A stretch of 64,000 nucleotides of DNA from NCBI RefSeq assembly GCF_030253575.1, contig NC_080564.1, positions 24,948,001 through 25,012,000 on the forward strand, given 5' to 3'. Within the stretch, counting starts at the first letter, position 1, and each line of letters opens with the position of its first letter. A program made the translations under genes and the position numbers. This stretch comes from Rhododendron vialii. Its lineage: Eukaryota; Streptophyta; Magnoliopsida; Ericales; Ericaceae. The notes beneath the pieces were generated by a model. It had not been told where the DNA came from and did not search any database. It saw only the letters and a program-made list of their open reading frames with translations. Positions 22,637 through 34,697 of this stretch are shown one piece after another.

Positions 22637-23208
22637 TGGCGCACGCCAGTACACCTAAGCCGTACGCCAGTCATGACAGTACGAGCACTACTGGCGTGGG
22701 GATCATGGATCATCATTTATGTTATCTTACCTTTCTGTCAATCACCCTTGCATTCTAATAATCAGTTTACTGCTTTCTGTATATTCGGTGTTGCTTAGAT
22801 GTTGTTGTTTACGCTTACCGTTTATCTGCTCAAAAGGCCTCTAGGATCTTTCTGGTCATGTTCCAGAGCCCAGATGATGCAAAGCCAAACACTGGATTAG
22901 GGTCAAACATGCGTACGACATCCTATGACTGGCGTACGGCAGTTTGTCCTAGGATCTAGTGGCTGGCCCTTGTATCTTAGCGTAATCTTGGCCTATTTTC
23001 TGTTCCCACACTGTTTTTGGGGTATTCTGCTGCCTTTCGAGGTTCGTAGCCATTTCATTTGTCTGTAACTGTATATATTTTGTTCTATTAAACTGCGTGG
23101 TTTGTCCTGGGTGTGCGCTGGTCCCTTTCCAGAGCCTAGAGGGTTGCAAACAAAGACTGTGAAACCTGATAAGTGGAGTACGCCAGTCTAAGTGTGGCGT
23201 GCGCAGGT
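22637..23208. promoter_or_regulatory. Three more 21-bp palindrome pairs in the 5' LTR
   Basis: Half-sites start at 22642 and 22663, at 22914 and 22935, and at 23179 and 23200: three pairs, each exactly 21 bp apart. They lie downstream of the TATA box, in the R/U5 part. A lone ctggcgtggg at 22691 has no partner at 21 bp. Confidence 0.88.
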
Positions 23209-23761
23209 TGTGCCAGCATGCAGTGGCTCGGCCAGTGCATGCTTGTGTGGATCCTGCTCATGTTCCTTCAGGGCAGTGTGCTTCAATTCGTTCGGTTTGC
23301 TCAGTGCTTGTTCTCAATCTATGTTTACTATTGCAAGCAAATCATCCATAAACATTTTGTCACATAAAATGCAACTTGTTACAGTTTTAATCCCCCTTTA
23401 ACTGTTCCCCCGCCCTAACTGGCTAAAAAATGATCAAATGAGAGAAAAATGCAAATGTTTTACAAAACAAAATGCCTGAGTAGAAACCGATCTTCGGATT
23501 GGGCGAGAGGGGTGCCATAAAACCCTTCCCCTCTCGTAACCGGCTCCCGAACCTCAGATATCAAAGGTGACGACAGACCAGTCTACAAGCCTTTTTCAAA
23601 ATCAAACAAACGTGGCAAACGTTTTCGAGTTCGGTTCCTTGGGTGTTTTCACCGCTAAAACCCGAGTGGCGACTCTGAATCGAAGCGTTTCGTCGCGCTT
23701 TTCAGGAAAAGGGTCGCGCCCGATCTTATAAATCGAGCATTTTTGGGGCGCGTGCCCACAG

Positions 23762-23779
23762 TGGCGACTCCGCTGGGGA
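23762..23779 (+). other. Primer-binding site, tRNA-Arg type
   Basis: tggcgactccgctgggga follows the LTR end by one base. This is the sequence I know from Ogre elements, complementary to a tRNA-Arg 3' end. Confidence 0.8.
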
Positions 23780-25254
23780 CTCATTGCGTTGATTGGTATT
23801 TGGCGATTAATACATGATTGAACAATTTTCAAAAGACTGTCAAAACAGTACACTCCGCGCTGCTGAAGAACGGAATGGTAACGTAACAGGATCTCAGCAT
23901 CCGACCAATCCGAACTGGGGCTTTTTCTATTGTTCTCTTGTGTAACTTTCTCCAAGTATTAGTTAACAAAAGTGAGCCAAGCTTCAAAGGGCATTTCTTT
24001 CAAAAGCATTGCATTTCTCTCTCATCAAATCATTCTTCGGCATTCTCCGTTTGCATCGATGGTTGGTCAACCCCGTTGAGGTGTTTTAGGTAACCGGCAC
24101 AATTTATTGGAGCCCGGGGTCCTCGAACGCCCAACAACCTTGGACGATGATGAGTCGTACTACCGTTCGACCATTACTTTGCTCTACGCATTACAATGGG
24201 AGGTATATTGCGGCTCTAGTCAGAGGAACCCCTTAAGCCAAAACCGGCCTCTACAGCGCTTACAAAACACTAGAACCTTTCAACCTAAGACAGGAACCCG
24301 CAGGGTAGGATTATTTGCATCTAACCCCTATATCCTGTCTATGTGCTATTGCTTTCCTTATCCCATGCATGTACATTCATTCATGACCGTTTTGCGTAGG
24401 AGCATGCTAGGGCAGCTTTTAGGATGTTTTTCGTCGAGTCTGTCTTACGCCCGTTCGACTTTGCCTTGGATCGATGACGAGTCGTGCATCTTGATGTTGC
24501 ACGTTACCAAAAATTTTCAAGTCCTTAATCAATGAGACCTCGGGAAATCAACACTTTCTAAGTCTTTGTCCAATGCCCCATCGAGGTTTCAAACTGAAAA
24601 AAAAACTAGGAACAATGGAGAGAATGTCGTGATGCTTACACCACTCAGGTTAAAAGTGCTAATCACTTACACCGTCCTGGCTCCGGCACAGTGCTGCTTA
24701 CGCCACCTCGGTTACTGTATCACGCCATCTATGCCGAGTTGTTCCAAGATCAAACTTTGAAACTTCGAGGAAGGTGGAAGTCAAAGGCTTAGGCTGTTTT
24801 GGCATCTCTTAGTAACATTCGATTCAATCAAGGATACATCGTCGAAAATAAGATCCGAGGATTCTATGGCAAATGTCCGAGTGTCGTAAGGCAGACTCTT
24901 TCTAGTTCTAGAGTCTAGGAGGACACCGACGATGTTGGCATGATCATTTTTCCATTCTTTTCGATTCTTTCAAATAAAATGATTGCAGGCTATCACTGAG
25001 TTCTTGTGCGTTGCTGTCTAGACATGCCGATATCAAAACAGGGGTCCAAAATCAAGAGCCAAACCTACTTGGGACTGTCCGCCCAGTCCGTTTGAAAGTT
25101 CTGATTTGGGGTTGCCTCTCGGTCAGTCACAACGGAAGCTCTGGCCTGCACTGTGTCCCGGGAGGATTCACCACCGACCACTCCGCACGAGTCCCCTCCA
25201 TCTACTCCGTCTCCGCCAGCATCGCCGATACTCGTTAAGACAGAAGTTCTAACC
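23780..25254 (+). other. Ogre-like leader before gag
   Basis: About 1.5 kb lies between the primer site and the gag ATG. Ogre elements often have an extra ORF here. Open frames exist (for example 24107-24535), but I see no known domain, so I do not call a gene. Confidence 0.5.
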
Positions 25255-26505
25255 ATGGCAGATGTCCCACCTCCGAATCTCGCTACCGTATTGGCAGATC
25301 TGCAGCACAACCTAGCCATCATGCAGCAAAGGGCCGACCAGGCCGACGCCTCTATGACCAATCTCCGAACCCTAATCGAAGAACGACTTCCTCTTACAGC
25401 AGGAGGGGAAGGCGGAGAAAGGCGAGAGCGGGACATCGTTGCCGAAGAAGAACCTCTGATCGAAAATCCTACTCCAAGCCCGGAAATGGCAGCTTTGGTC
25501 GCCAAAATGGCCAAGTTGGAAGAGGCAGTTGCTAAGTCCGAGAGAAAAGGAGCAGGAATGCTAGACATGGATTGCCTTTGCCCGTTCCCGAACGCCAGGT
25601 TGCCCGATCGGTTCAAAATGCCCGACTTTGCGAAGTTTGACGGAACCGGAAATCCGAAAACTCACCTGTTGGCCTATCATGGTGCAATGAAGTTGCATGG
25701 TGTTGGGGAAGACACGATGGCTCAGCTGTTTCCGCAAACTCTTGCCGGCCCCGCCTTCCAATGGTTCCTATCACTCGACATTTCCAAGAGATGGACATGG
25801 GAAGACATTGGCACGGCCTTCAATGCTCAGTATAGCTACAACGCCCAGCTCAAAATGACCACCCGGGAGTTGGAGTCGACTAAGATGAACGCAAAGGACT
25901 CTTTTGCAGACTTTATCCAGAGATGGAGGGCCAAGGCCGCTCTCATGCCCGATCACCCGAGCGAGAAGGACCAGATCCGCATCATCTCCTACAATCTGCA
26001 GCCGGACTTTGCCAAAAACGTCGTGTTGGTTCAGGGTGCGAACTTCGAAACTTTCTACGACTTCGGGCTGGCCATCGAAGAAGCCCTCCAAACTGGTGTT
26101 TTGCCCAGAAGTGACAATTCCTCCTCTACCTCAGCCTCAAAATCAAAACCCCGTGCGTACACCGGAAACAGCACTGCTCTATTCGGTGGCAACAGCTATG
26201 CCAACACAACCTCTGCTAACAATGCCTCTGCCTAAAGCTCCAGCCACATCGCCGACATCAACCAAGTTCAAACCCCTCAAAGACCCCGAAACCGCAACCA
26301 ACCCCGTAACTTCGCCAATTTTGAGGCACCACTTTCCTTGGTATTGGAGAAGTTAGTCAAAACCGGACACCTTAGGCCTCTAGCCCCAACTCCACTTCCT
26401 CAAAATTCACTCCCCAGTCATAACCCTAATGCCTTCTGTGCGTACCACCAAATGCTCGGCCATTACACTGACTCTTGCTATCGGCTTCGTCATGCGATAT
26501 AGGAT
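25255..26505 (+). pseudogene. Ogre-like gag (capsid/nucleocapsid), two in-frame stops
   Basis: ATG 25255 (MADVPPPNLATVLADLQ) is the first good start; the frame is open from 25153. An N-terminal coiled coil is followed by the gag core, with LPDRFKMPDFAKFDGTGNPKTHL, AGPAFQWFLSLD, WTWEDIGTAFNAQY and MNAKDSFADFIQRWRAKAA, the pattern of plant retrotransposon gag. After TAA 26233-26235 the same frame continues with basic residues and a zinc-finger-like CAYHQMLGHYTDSCYRLRHAI, then TAG 26500-26502. Both stops could come from CAA/CAG. Gag builds the virus-like particle and packages RNA. Confidence 0.85.
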
Positions 26506-29040
26506 TTGGTGGACAATGGTACCCTTCCAACTCCACCTACTAAACCCAATGTCATTACCAACTCCTTGCCTAAACACGACCCCAACCCTCAAGTAAACCA
26601 GATAAACCTCAGCTCCACCATATTCAACCCCACCGACCATATTACCTTAGCCAACAACCCTAAACCAATCATACCCTTTCCTTCTGAGCTAAGTGTTAAC
26701 ATGATGGCAGCCGGTTGGGCCATGGAAGACAAGGCCAAGGAATGGGAGGAGCTTTGCAATGATTGGATCGAACAGCACAACATGGGATTCTCCACGCACC
26801 CTCAAGTCAATCAAATATGGCTAGACCAGTGGGAAGGAGAGTGGAATGCGGCACAGGCTGACCCTCTGGACGGTCTCTCCTTATTCGCACTCTTCTACCA
26901 GCCTAAGCTGAACCAAGTTGAGGAGGGAGCCGGGGAATACGTGTGGGATCCACAACCCGAGGAATGGCAAATAGGTCAGGGTCTCAGGGCTGATTTGGAC
27001 CAGGATGACATCAGTGAGGAGTACTGGGATCACTATCAAGAAGGGGAGATTGTATCGGATGTCCGTCGCCCGCTCGGCGCCATGCTATCTTTGGTGAATA
27101 CGATTGCCGGCATGGTAGGGCGTTGCGCCCATGAATTTGACCCTACTCTTGAGATTGTCCCAGTAGAGCAGCCTCGCCCTATTGTTTCGGCTCCCGGAGA
27201 TGACTGCTTGATCATGGTCCTGGATGCACCTCTCGCCGACCTTTGGGATGCAGAGGAAACCGTTAAGACTCTGCCACCTGCTGATATCTGGGACGTGGAC
27301 AATATCGTCGATCTGAACATGGGGAATAAAGTGTGGACTGTCAACACTGCCCTTGTCGACGGAGGATTCTGGGATGTTCCGTTTGTTACTAACCCGGGAG
27401 CGCCTTTCGAAGAAGATGCTGCGCAGGACCCTGCTTTTTGGGAGGGATTAGTGATGGAGGATTTGGAATGGGACTCAGCTCTGGGGCCAGACTCGACTGC
27501 AACGGTTGCGACAACAGACAAAGGGAAGCGCAAGTTGGAAGAGGTGCCAGCCGATTTGTGGGATTCTATTGACTCATCTTCTTGGTGGGATGTCGCCAAC
27601 GTCACATGGAGCGGACGAGTATTCCATCCATCTAATCTCCAGGCTGGGAGTTCATCCAATCCAATTGCTCAGAGGACCGCCACTCCCGCCGCTCAGAGGA
27701 ATGATCCGGTCTTTTCGGGTGGGGTTCCCGAAGAAGACACCATCTTGAAACAGCTCGAACTGATTCCGGCCGCCGTGTCTATCTGGGGTTTGATATCGTC
27801 ATCAAAGGAGCATCGTGAAAAGCTATCCTCTGCACTGGCCCGGCTCACGGTACCGATTGACATTACGCCCGAGGCCATGATTGCTCTTATGCTGCCGCTC
27901 TTCTCTAAGCACTCTGTCACATTCACCGAGAGGGATCTGCCCGTCGAAGGAACTGCTCATAACTGCCCGTTGCACATCACTGTCAAGTGCCGGGGACATT
28001 GGGTGCCAACTGTGCTGATCGACAATGGTTCCGCCGTCAACGTTTGCCCGATGAGAGTTGCCTATCGCTTGGGGCTCACCAAGAATGACTTAGCACCCTC
28101 CAATCTGGCCGTCAAAGCGTATGACAGCACTCGCCATGCGGTGGAAGGAACTCTAACTCTGAAACTCGATGCGGAGGGTTTTGAAATGGACGTAGAATTC
28201 CATGTCGTCGACATCCCTGCCACCTTCAACCTGCTGCTGGGCAGGCCATGGCTTCATAGGGCCGATATCATGGCGGTACCTTCGACTCTGCACCAAAAGG
28301 TCATGCTGGGGCTCCCTACCGGAACTTTAACGATCTGTGGAGATTCTGGAATCCGCCCGCTCTCGGATGATGGAACGCCTATTCTGGGGATCATGCACGA
28401 GGAAGAAGACTCAGACTTTGGAGGCTTCTCTTTCGACACGTCTGGCTCAGTCCTCGCCATCGCCATGGATGATGATTTCACCATAAGCTCAACTGTCCTC
28501 GAAATGATGAGAAAAATGTCATTCATGCCTGGCTTAGGACTCGGGGTCAACCAACAAGGGATCGCTGAGTTCCCTGTCTTTCCTTTCACCGAAGGCCGCT
28601 TTGGTCTAGGTTACACTCCACCGACCAAAAACGCCAAAAAGAGAAAAGACACGGGAAAACCTCGAACCCTTTTTGGTAACCCCGACAGCTATTTTGTTCG
28701 GGAAGGAGGAGGCTCTACTTATTCAGGACAAATAGAGCTGTTTTGGGATTCGGAGACTTGCACCTGGCTATCAGGATTCGAAATCTTTGCTGCGGACACC
28801 TGGTCCAGCGGTGAAGGGGAAACAGCCGAAGAGAAGCTTGCTAAAGGGGAATTCGAGAAACATCTGGGTCGGACCAAGGAGAAGTTTGACTGGCTGAAGG
28901 CTTTCGATCAAGGGGGTCTGGAGATGCTGTTCTCCCAAGTAGGTTTGGTTGGCAAGGGCGAGGATGCTGAAGTGCTTATGCTTGGGCTCGACTCACCAGA
29001 TGCTCTCGAGGATCCTACCTCTCTCATTGTGAAGGCGTAG
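26506..29040 (+). pseudogene. Ogre-like protease region with G-patch-like motif
   Basis: 844 codons, same frame as gag. The first 430 residues are acidic and Trp-rich (many WD/WE pairs) with no known fold. The retropepsin-like part lies at about residues 470-610, with active-site stretch VLIDNGSAVNVCP (Asp near residue 506) and the flap/C-terminal signature FNLLLGRPWLHRADI. A glycine-rich MSFMPGLGLGVNQQG at about residue 671 is like a G-patch, known next to protease in some retroelements. It ends at TAG 29038-29040, after which the frame goes on. Confidence 0.85.
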
Positions 29041-30780
29041 GGAAGTATCAATAACTGTATTTTCACTCCGCGTTTGACATGCATTGACGATGTATCTGAA
29101 TCTAACACAGAGTCTATCAAGTCTAAGTCTAGCTCAGAGTCGGAGTTTGTGCCTCTTGGCCCTCCACGTCGTAGCTTTTACTTTGAGTTCGAGTCGTTTG
29201 TACTTGGCAACCCGGTTGGGCTTTATGAAATGCATGATCCTGCTTCTGACTACTTTGCTAGCTTCTATATAAACTGTGTCGACCCGGACGATGAAGGAAC
29301 AGACTTCGACGGGGACATCCCGGCTGAGTTGCGTTCCCTCATCGAAAAGGAATACGAAAGGCGTGTTCAGCCTCTAAAAGAAGAAGTAATTTCTGTAAAT
29401 TTGAAAGATGAGGATGACCCCGGCATGATGCAAATTGGTGCAAACCTATCCCCGGAAAATCATGCTGGAACAATTGAGCTTCTCAAGGAATTTCCCGAGG
29501 TTTTAGCATGGTCTCACAAGGATATGCCCGGCATTGATCCTGAAATAGTGCAGCATCGAATCCCGTTGGAGCCTGGGGCTGTTCCCGTCAAGAAGAAACT
29601 CCGCAGGATGAGGCTGGATTGGGTTCAGAAGATCAAAGAGGAGGTTACCAAGTAGATCGACGCAGGATTCATAAGGGTCACAGAATACCCCAAATGGGTG
29701 GCCAACATCGTGCCTGTCCCCAAGAAGGATGGAAGGATCCGAGTCTGCGTCGACTTCAGGGATTTAAACAAGGCAAGCCCCAAAGACAGTTTTCCCTTGC
29801 CACACATTGACGTGCTTGTAGACAACACGGCGGGGCATGCCTTGCTCTTTTTTGTTGATGGATTCTCCGGATACAACCAAATCTCTGTGGCACCCGAGGA
29901 CCAAGAGAAAATGACATTTGTCACGGAATGGGGCACCTACTGCTATGTAAAGATGCCATTTGGGCTGAAGAACGCCGGATGTACTTTCCAACGGGCCCAA
30001 ACGACCTTGTTCCATGACTTTATCCATAAGACCGTTGAGATCTATGTCGACGACATGATTGTGAAGGCAAAGGAGGAAAAGGACTACCTTCCGTCACTCA
30101 GGCAGTTTCTTGAAAGGCTTCATAAGTACAACGTGCGTCTGAACCCACAAAAGTGTACATTTGGAGTCACGGCAGGCAAGATGTTGGGATTTCTGATCAC
30201 TGCAAGGGGAATTGAAGTAGACCCTTCCAAAATCAAGGCGATTCTCGAAATGGAGCCGCCAAAGTCTGAGAAAGGTGTGCGAAGTTTTCTAGGGAAGGTC
30301 CAGTTCATCGGCAGGTTCATCTCCAAGCTAACTCTAACCTGTAAGCCGCTATTCCGTTTGCTCAAAAAGGGGGTCCCGTTCGAATGGACAGAGAAATGCC
30401 AGGCCGCCTTTGAGTCTATTCAAAGGTATTTGCAGAACCCGCCTGTACTGATGCCGCCTACGCCAGGCCGACCGTTGATTCTTTATCTGTCCGTCTCTCC
30501 AACAACCATGGGATGTCTACTAGCACAGGAAGGGAACAATGGGGTCGAGAGAGCTGTTTACTATCTGAGCAAGAAAATGGTAGGGTCCGAGGAGCGCTAT
30601 ACCCCACTGGAGAAGACATGTTGGGCGCTGGTTTGGGCTACCAGAAAGCTTAGATGCTACATGCTAGCCTATTCGGTGAGACTGATTTCTCGGATGGATC
30701 CTATCAAGTATCTGTTCGAGAAGCCCGCGCTCACCCATAAGCTAGCACGTTGGTTGCTTCTGCTGGCTGAGTTCGAACTC
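29041..30780 (+). pseudogene. Ogre-like reverse transcriptase and RNase H
   Basis: The frame is the same as gag. A linker (ESNTESIKSKSSSESE) precedes a conserved run with LKEFPEVLAWSHKDMPGID, then TAG 29653-29655 inside EEVTK-stop-IDAGFI. Reverse transcriptase follows with VPVPKKDGRIRVCVDFRDLN, MPFGLKNAGCTFQRA and the catalytic YVDD at 30043-30054, which is intact. The gypsy-type RNase H after it has lost typical acidic residues (LYLSVSPTTMGCLLAQ), as is usual where a second RNase H takes over. Ends at TAA 30781-30783. Confidence 0.88.
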
Positions 30781-30783
30781 TAA

Positions 30784-31413
30784 CACGTCACGAGAAAGTC
30801 TGTAAAGGGGCGTGCTGTGGCCGAATTTTTGGCCGATCACCTAATCGACGGCCCGGAAGACGTGGATTTCACCTTCCCCGACGAGGAGGTGTTGACAGTG
30901 GTCGAGGAAGTATGGACGCTCTATTTTGATGGAGCTGTTAACCAGAAGGGATTTGGGATCGGAGTGTTGTTGATCACGCCCGCCGGCGCTCACATTCCGC
31001 TCGCTTTCAAGCTGAACTTCGATGTCACCAATAATCAAGCTGAGTACGAGGTCTGCATCGTCGGGATGGAAGCTGCTATTGCTTTAGGAGTCGAGAGGCT
31101 CGAAGTAATTGGAGATTCAAACTTGGTGGTCTCCCAAGCCAATGGAGATTGGAAGGTTCGTGAGGAAAAGCTGAAGCCTTATCACCAAGATTTGGAAGAA
31201 CTGATTCCTCGCTTCAATAAAGTGACTTTCACCCATGTCCCACGTTTGAAGAATCAGTTCGCTGATGCTTTGGCAACTTTGGCTTCAATGATCGAACTTC
31301 CAATAGGCGTTAAGTTGCGGCCGATTGTGATTGAACAGAGGGACTTGCCTGCTTATGAGTATGTCAACGCCATTGATGATGTCGATGATGGCCTACCCTG
31401 GTACCATGACATT
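30784..31413 (+). pseudogene. Second (archaeal-type) RNase H domain
   Basis: After TAA 30781 the frame resumes with RKSVKGRAVAEFLADHL and a complete RNase H: LYFDGAVNQKGFGIGVLL, NNQAEYEVCIVGMEAAI, VIGDSNLVVSQANGDW and NQFADALATLAS supply the Asp/Glu/Asp/Asp set. A second RNase H acquired between RNase H and integrase is a hallmark of the Tat clade. Ends at TGA 31414-31416, probably from TGG. Confidence 0.87.
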
Positions 31414-31416
31414 TGA

Positions 31417-32643
31417 AACTTTGTGGAGCACGGGGAATTTCCTGCCGAGGCCACGAAAAAGGATCGGATTGCTTTGCAGAGGTTAGCTTCTCAGTACATC
31501 ATCTGTGGGGGGAAGTTATATCAAAGGTCTCACTGCGGGATGCACAAGCTCTGCTTTAGTGGCGTCGAAGCAACAAGGATAATGGAAGAGGTTCACGAGG
31601 GAGTCTGCGGGCCTCATATGAGCGGCGTCATGCTCGCTAGGAAGATCCTCAGGCAGGGTTATTACTGGTCTACAATGGAATCGCAATGCATCGACTACGT
31701 ACGGCGCTGTTACAAATGCCAAATCCACGCGAACCTGCAACATGTGCCTCCGTCTAAATTATATGGCATGACTTCACTGTGGCCTTTCTCTGTTTGGGGC
31801 ATCGATGTAATTGGAATGATCAGGGCGTCTGCTTCGAATGGCCATAAGTTCATACTAGTGACAATAGACTACTTTACCAAATGGGTCGAGGCCGAATCCT
31901 ATAAGACACTGACAACGGTTCAGGTTGCTCAGTTCATCCGAAAGAATATCATTTATCGGTACGGGGTCCCTCAGGCGTTTGTGTCAGATAACGGGAGTCA
32001 TTTCAAAGGAAGGGTTCTAGAACTCTTTGAGGAATTCGGTATCGAGATCCACCATTCGACGACCTATCGCCTGCAAACAAATGGAGCGGTCAAAGCTGCA
32101 AACAAGAATGTCGAGATGATTATCAAGAAAACTGCTGAGTCTGCAAGGGATTGGCATGAGCAGCTGCCTCTCGCCCTTTGGGGGTATCGAACGTCAATTC
32201 GCACTTTAACGGGTGCAACTCCTTTCTCCTTAGTCTATGGCATGGAGGCAGTACTTCCCATCGAGCTTCAGGTACCATCGTTGAGAATCATGGTCGAAAG
32301 TGACCTCGAAGAATCTGAGTGGTTGAGCGAGAGGTTTGTCGAGCTGATATTGTTTGATGAGAGAAGGCTCCGGGCCTTGTATCATGTTCAGGGGTATCAG
32401 TGTCGAATTGCTCGCGCATTTAACAAGAAGGTGAAGTCCAGGGGATTGGTCGAAGGAGACATGGTCACAAAGGAAATCCGCGCCCCAGTGTTTGATCCTC
32501 GCGAGAAATTCAGGCCGAAGCGATCCGGGCTTTACATCATCAAGACCATCCTATCCGGGGGTGCTGCTAAGCTCATTGACCTCGACGGCAACGAATTCAA
32601 CACCTTGGTCAACCTGGATCAGCTCAAGCGTTACTATCCCTGA
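31417..32643 (+). pseudogene. Ogre-like integrase with catalytic Glu replaced by Lys
   Basis: The zinc-binding region has HEGVCGPHMSG and YVRRCYKCQIHAN. The core has the first Asp in WGIDVIG (31804-31806) and the second in FVSDNGSHF (31987-31989). The expected Glu of TNGAVEAANK is Lys here (codon AAA at 32092-32094), a G to A change. The C-terminal region ends with RRSGLYIIKT-like and LDGNEFNTLVNLDQLKRYYP, the normal tail of Tat integrases. Integrase inserts the cDNA; without the Glu this copy should be inactive. Confidence 0.85.
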
Positions 32644-33185
32644 GAGATGCTCGTTGGGTCGAAAACCACAAGGGTGGACGATTCCAAGCAAAAGTTAGAG
32701 CAGCCTGCTAGACCGAAAACCTAAGGAGGCGGTTCTAGGCAAAAATAAATAGGCAAAATTCAAAAAGCTCGCTAGGCTGAAAACCTGAGAAGGGCGGTCC
32801 TAGGCAAAAGTTAGAGCGTAAAAGGAGAGGTAAAATACACGAGCGAACCTTTGCCTGAACTACATTCTGACCTGATTCCTTGAAAAGGGATACGTAGGCA
32901 ATCTCACTTTGAGATTCGGTCATATTTTATCCAAGTTTTGATCCAGGGTTGACATTTTCGGGTCCTCATCGCAGTTCGAGAAGGTCGAGCACAAGTTAAA
33001 GATGCACTGAGGAGGATCAGAAAAGGGGAAACCCATCGTCTTTCAACTTTATTGCAAATTACTACTTCTAATACATAAGCTGAGTATAAAAGCTTTAAAA
33101 CAGTGAAAGCATGAAAAACAGAACGAAATGCTTAAGAAGCCTAACGGCTCGCGGTTTATTCTAAGCATAGCAAAGTGGCCCGGAG
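32644..33185 (+). repeat. Three degenerate copies of a post-integrase repeat
   Basis: Between 32648 and 32815 a unit of about 55-60 bp recurs three times: gtcgaaaacc...gattccaagcaaaagttagagc, ctagaccgaaaacc...ggttctaggcaaaa, and ctaggctgaaaacc...ggtcctaggcaaaagttagagc. Each could form a small stem with ctag/ctag ends. After them comes plain sequence up to the antisense gene end at 33186. Confidence 0.7.
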
Positions 33186-34428
33186 TCAGTTAATGTTCTC
33201 CTTTGCATTTGCATCTGATCTCAGCCACTGTCTGTAGCAATTCCTTAGCCCTGTGGTAAATTCCGACATCTCAGCCTGGAGGGCTCTAAGGCCCCAGCGC
33301 CTCTGGTAGCCGTTGAGTGTTTGAGCGTTGAAATTCGGGACACGGAAGTCCCCAATGCTGATCCGGTGGTTCTCCTGAGAAGCGCTCAGTTGGCGAAGGA
33401 TACAGCTGGGAATGTAGAAGGTAAAGCTCAACAGACCTGCAATCACCATCCTGTCGAATCCATCGGAGTGAATAGCCATATCCGGGAGGTCCAGCCAGGG
33501 GCACCTCCAGGCAATCTGATCAGGCTGCATTTGCTGCATGAACTCATACCAACCTTCTATATCCATGTTAGGATACCGCATCTCCCTTTGATGAATCCTC
33601 TTCGGAAAGAGATTTCAACCCGCCACTGATGGGTTCAGTAAACTCAATTTGTTCGACAGCCACAACTGCATGAGCGAAAAGACAAGTAAGAAGTCAGATA
33701 AAGCCTGAGCGAAAAGACAAGTAAGGAGCTAGGAAGCAGCCTAAGCCGAGCGTCGAGGAAAAACGAGAACGTGTGAAAAACCGAAAAAAGGTGACCTGAA
33801 GCAAAAGCGGGCTCCCGCTGAAAACGGCCGACTGGCCCGTATATACCAGATCCAAACCCAAGAGTGTCTCGGCCAGGACCAAAGGGATCACGTTCCTTCG
33901 TGCCCCCATCTGGGCAGCAACGCTCACAAGTGAAGGGCTGACCTGCCCGTGGGCCGGAATGAGCAGGTAGGCGGCAAGCAGGCAGATTACTAAGGCAAAG
34001 CGACGACGCGCCTGAACCTCATCGCTGTCCAAATCGCTGTCTGGACTGTACATCTCAATCAGCCGCATGATGTTCAGTTGGCCGCCGTCAAGGATCGTGT
34101 TCGCCAAACCCCGGGAGATGTTGAGCGAGCTGGCAAGCAGTTTAGGCATGCTTGCTTGATAAGGCGGAACAACAAGCGTAGGGGACGAGAAGGTCCGGAG
34201 GTACGCCTGGAATTCCTCAACGGTCGGGCACATCTCGTCATCGCCAAAGCGAAAGACATGGACGTCAGGGTCCCAGAATCGGAGGGCAGCCCGCAGGAGC
34301 GCCGGACGGAGCGGCACATGTCGAAGAAAACGGAATGAAGCAAGGCCGTGATATTGGAAATTAAGCCAGTCGACGCTTAGAAATTGCGCCAACCAGGGCC
34401 TAAGTAAAGTTGGGAGGGGGTTGTCCAT
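33186..34428 (-). pseudogene. Antisense PMD gene 1, two exons, one stop
   Basis: Read on the minus strand, exon 1 is 33796-34428 (MDNPLPTLLRPWLAQFLS) and exon 2 is 33186-33665, joined in phase over a 130-bp GT-AG intron (SPLLLQ|LWLSNKLSLL). Exon 1 contains LRFWDPDVHVFRFGDDEMCPTVEEF and exon 2 contains EFMQQMQPDQIAWRCPWLD and AGLLSFTFYIPSCILRQL. This is the plant mobile domain pattern (aminotransferase-like/MAIN family) seen both in host MAIN/MAIL proteins and in gypsy elements. One in-frame TGA lies in exon 2 (near 33617, after NPSVAG). A TATA box and paired palindromes lie upstream. Its role in the element is unknown; host PMD proteins act in transposon silencing and genome stability. Confidence 0.78.
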
Positions 34429-34502
34429 GGAAAATGCTGGAGTATACTAGAGGAAAAGGGGAAGCAATGCAGCCGTGAAGGCCACAATGCATGTGCCCCA
34501 AC

Positions 34503-34509
34503 TTTATAG
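34503..34509 (-). promoter_or_regulatory. TATA box of antisense PMD gene 1
   Basis: On the minus strand ggccTATAAAGttgg lies about 75-80 bases before the ATG at 34428. The nearest palindrome is about 190 bases further upstream. Confidence 0.6.
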
Positions 34510-34697
34510 GCCTTGGCCATTCTTTCCATCTCCTGATACTACATTCAAATGCCATGCTAGCTTCCAAACTACACCCCTGCAAAGGACACTGCCTCCTCAG
34601 AGCTCAGAAACCGTGTGCAAACCGTGTGAGGGTAAAAACAAAGTGGCCCCTAAAAAAGAACAGTTGGTCAGTCAAGTGGATCTGGCACTCAGAAACC

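Larger units (their letters stand above)
21765..23760 (+). repeat. Ogre-like 5' LTR
   Basis: Starts tgtagacacc, ends gcgcgtgcccaca. It carries a TATA box at 22291-22297 (ttataaatcc context), the inverted word catgcatttaatgcatg at 22204-22220, and five pairs of the 14-bp palindrome. The 3' LTR aligns along its full length. Confidence 0.95.

Noticed and set aside
25065-25616. 183-codon minus-strand frame opposite gag
   Set aside because: A Ser/Arg/Gly-rich shadow of the sense gag N-terminus.
27036-27659. 207-codon minus-strand frame
   Set aside because: It lies opposite the gag-protease frame, which has clear domains. It is a shadow.
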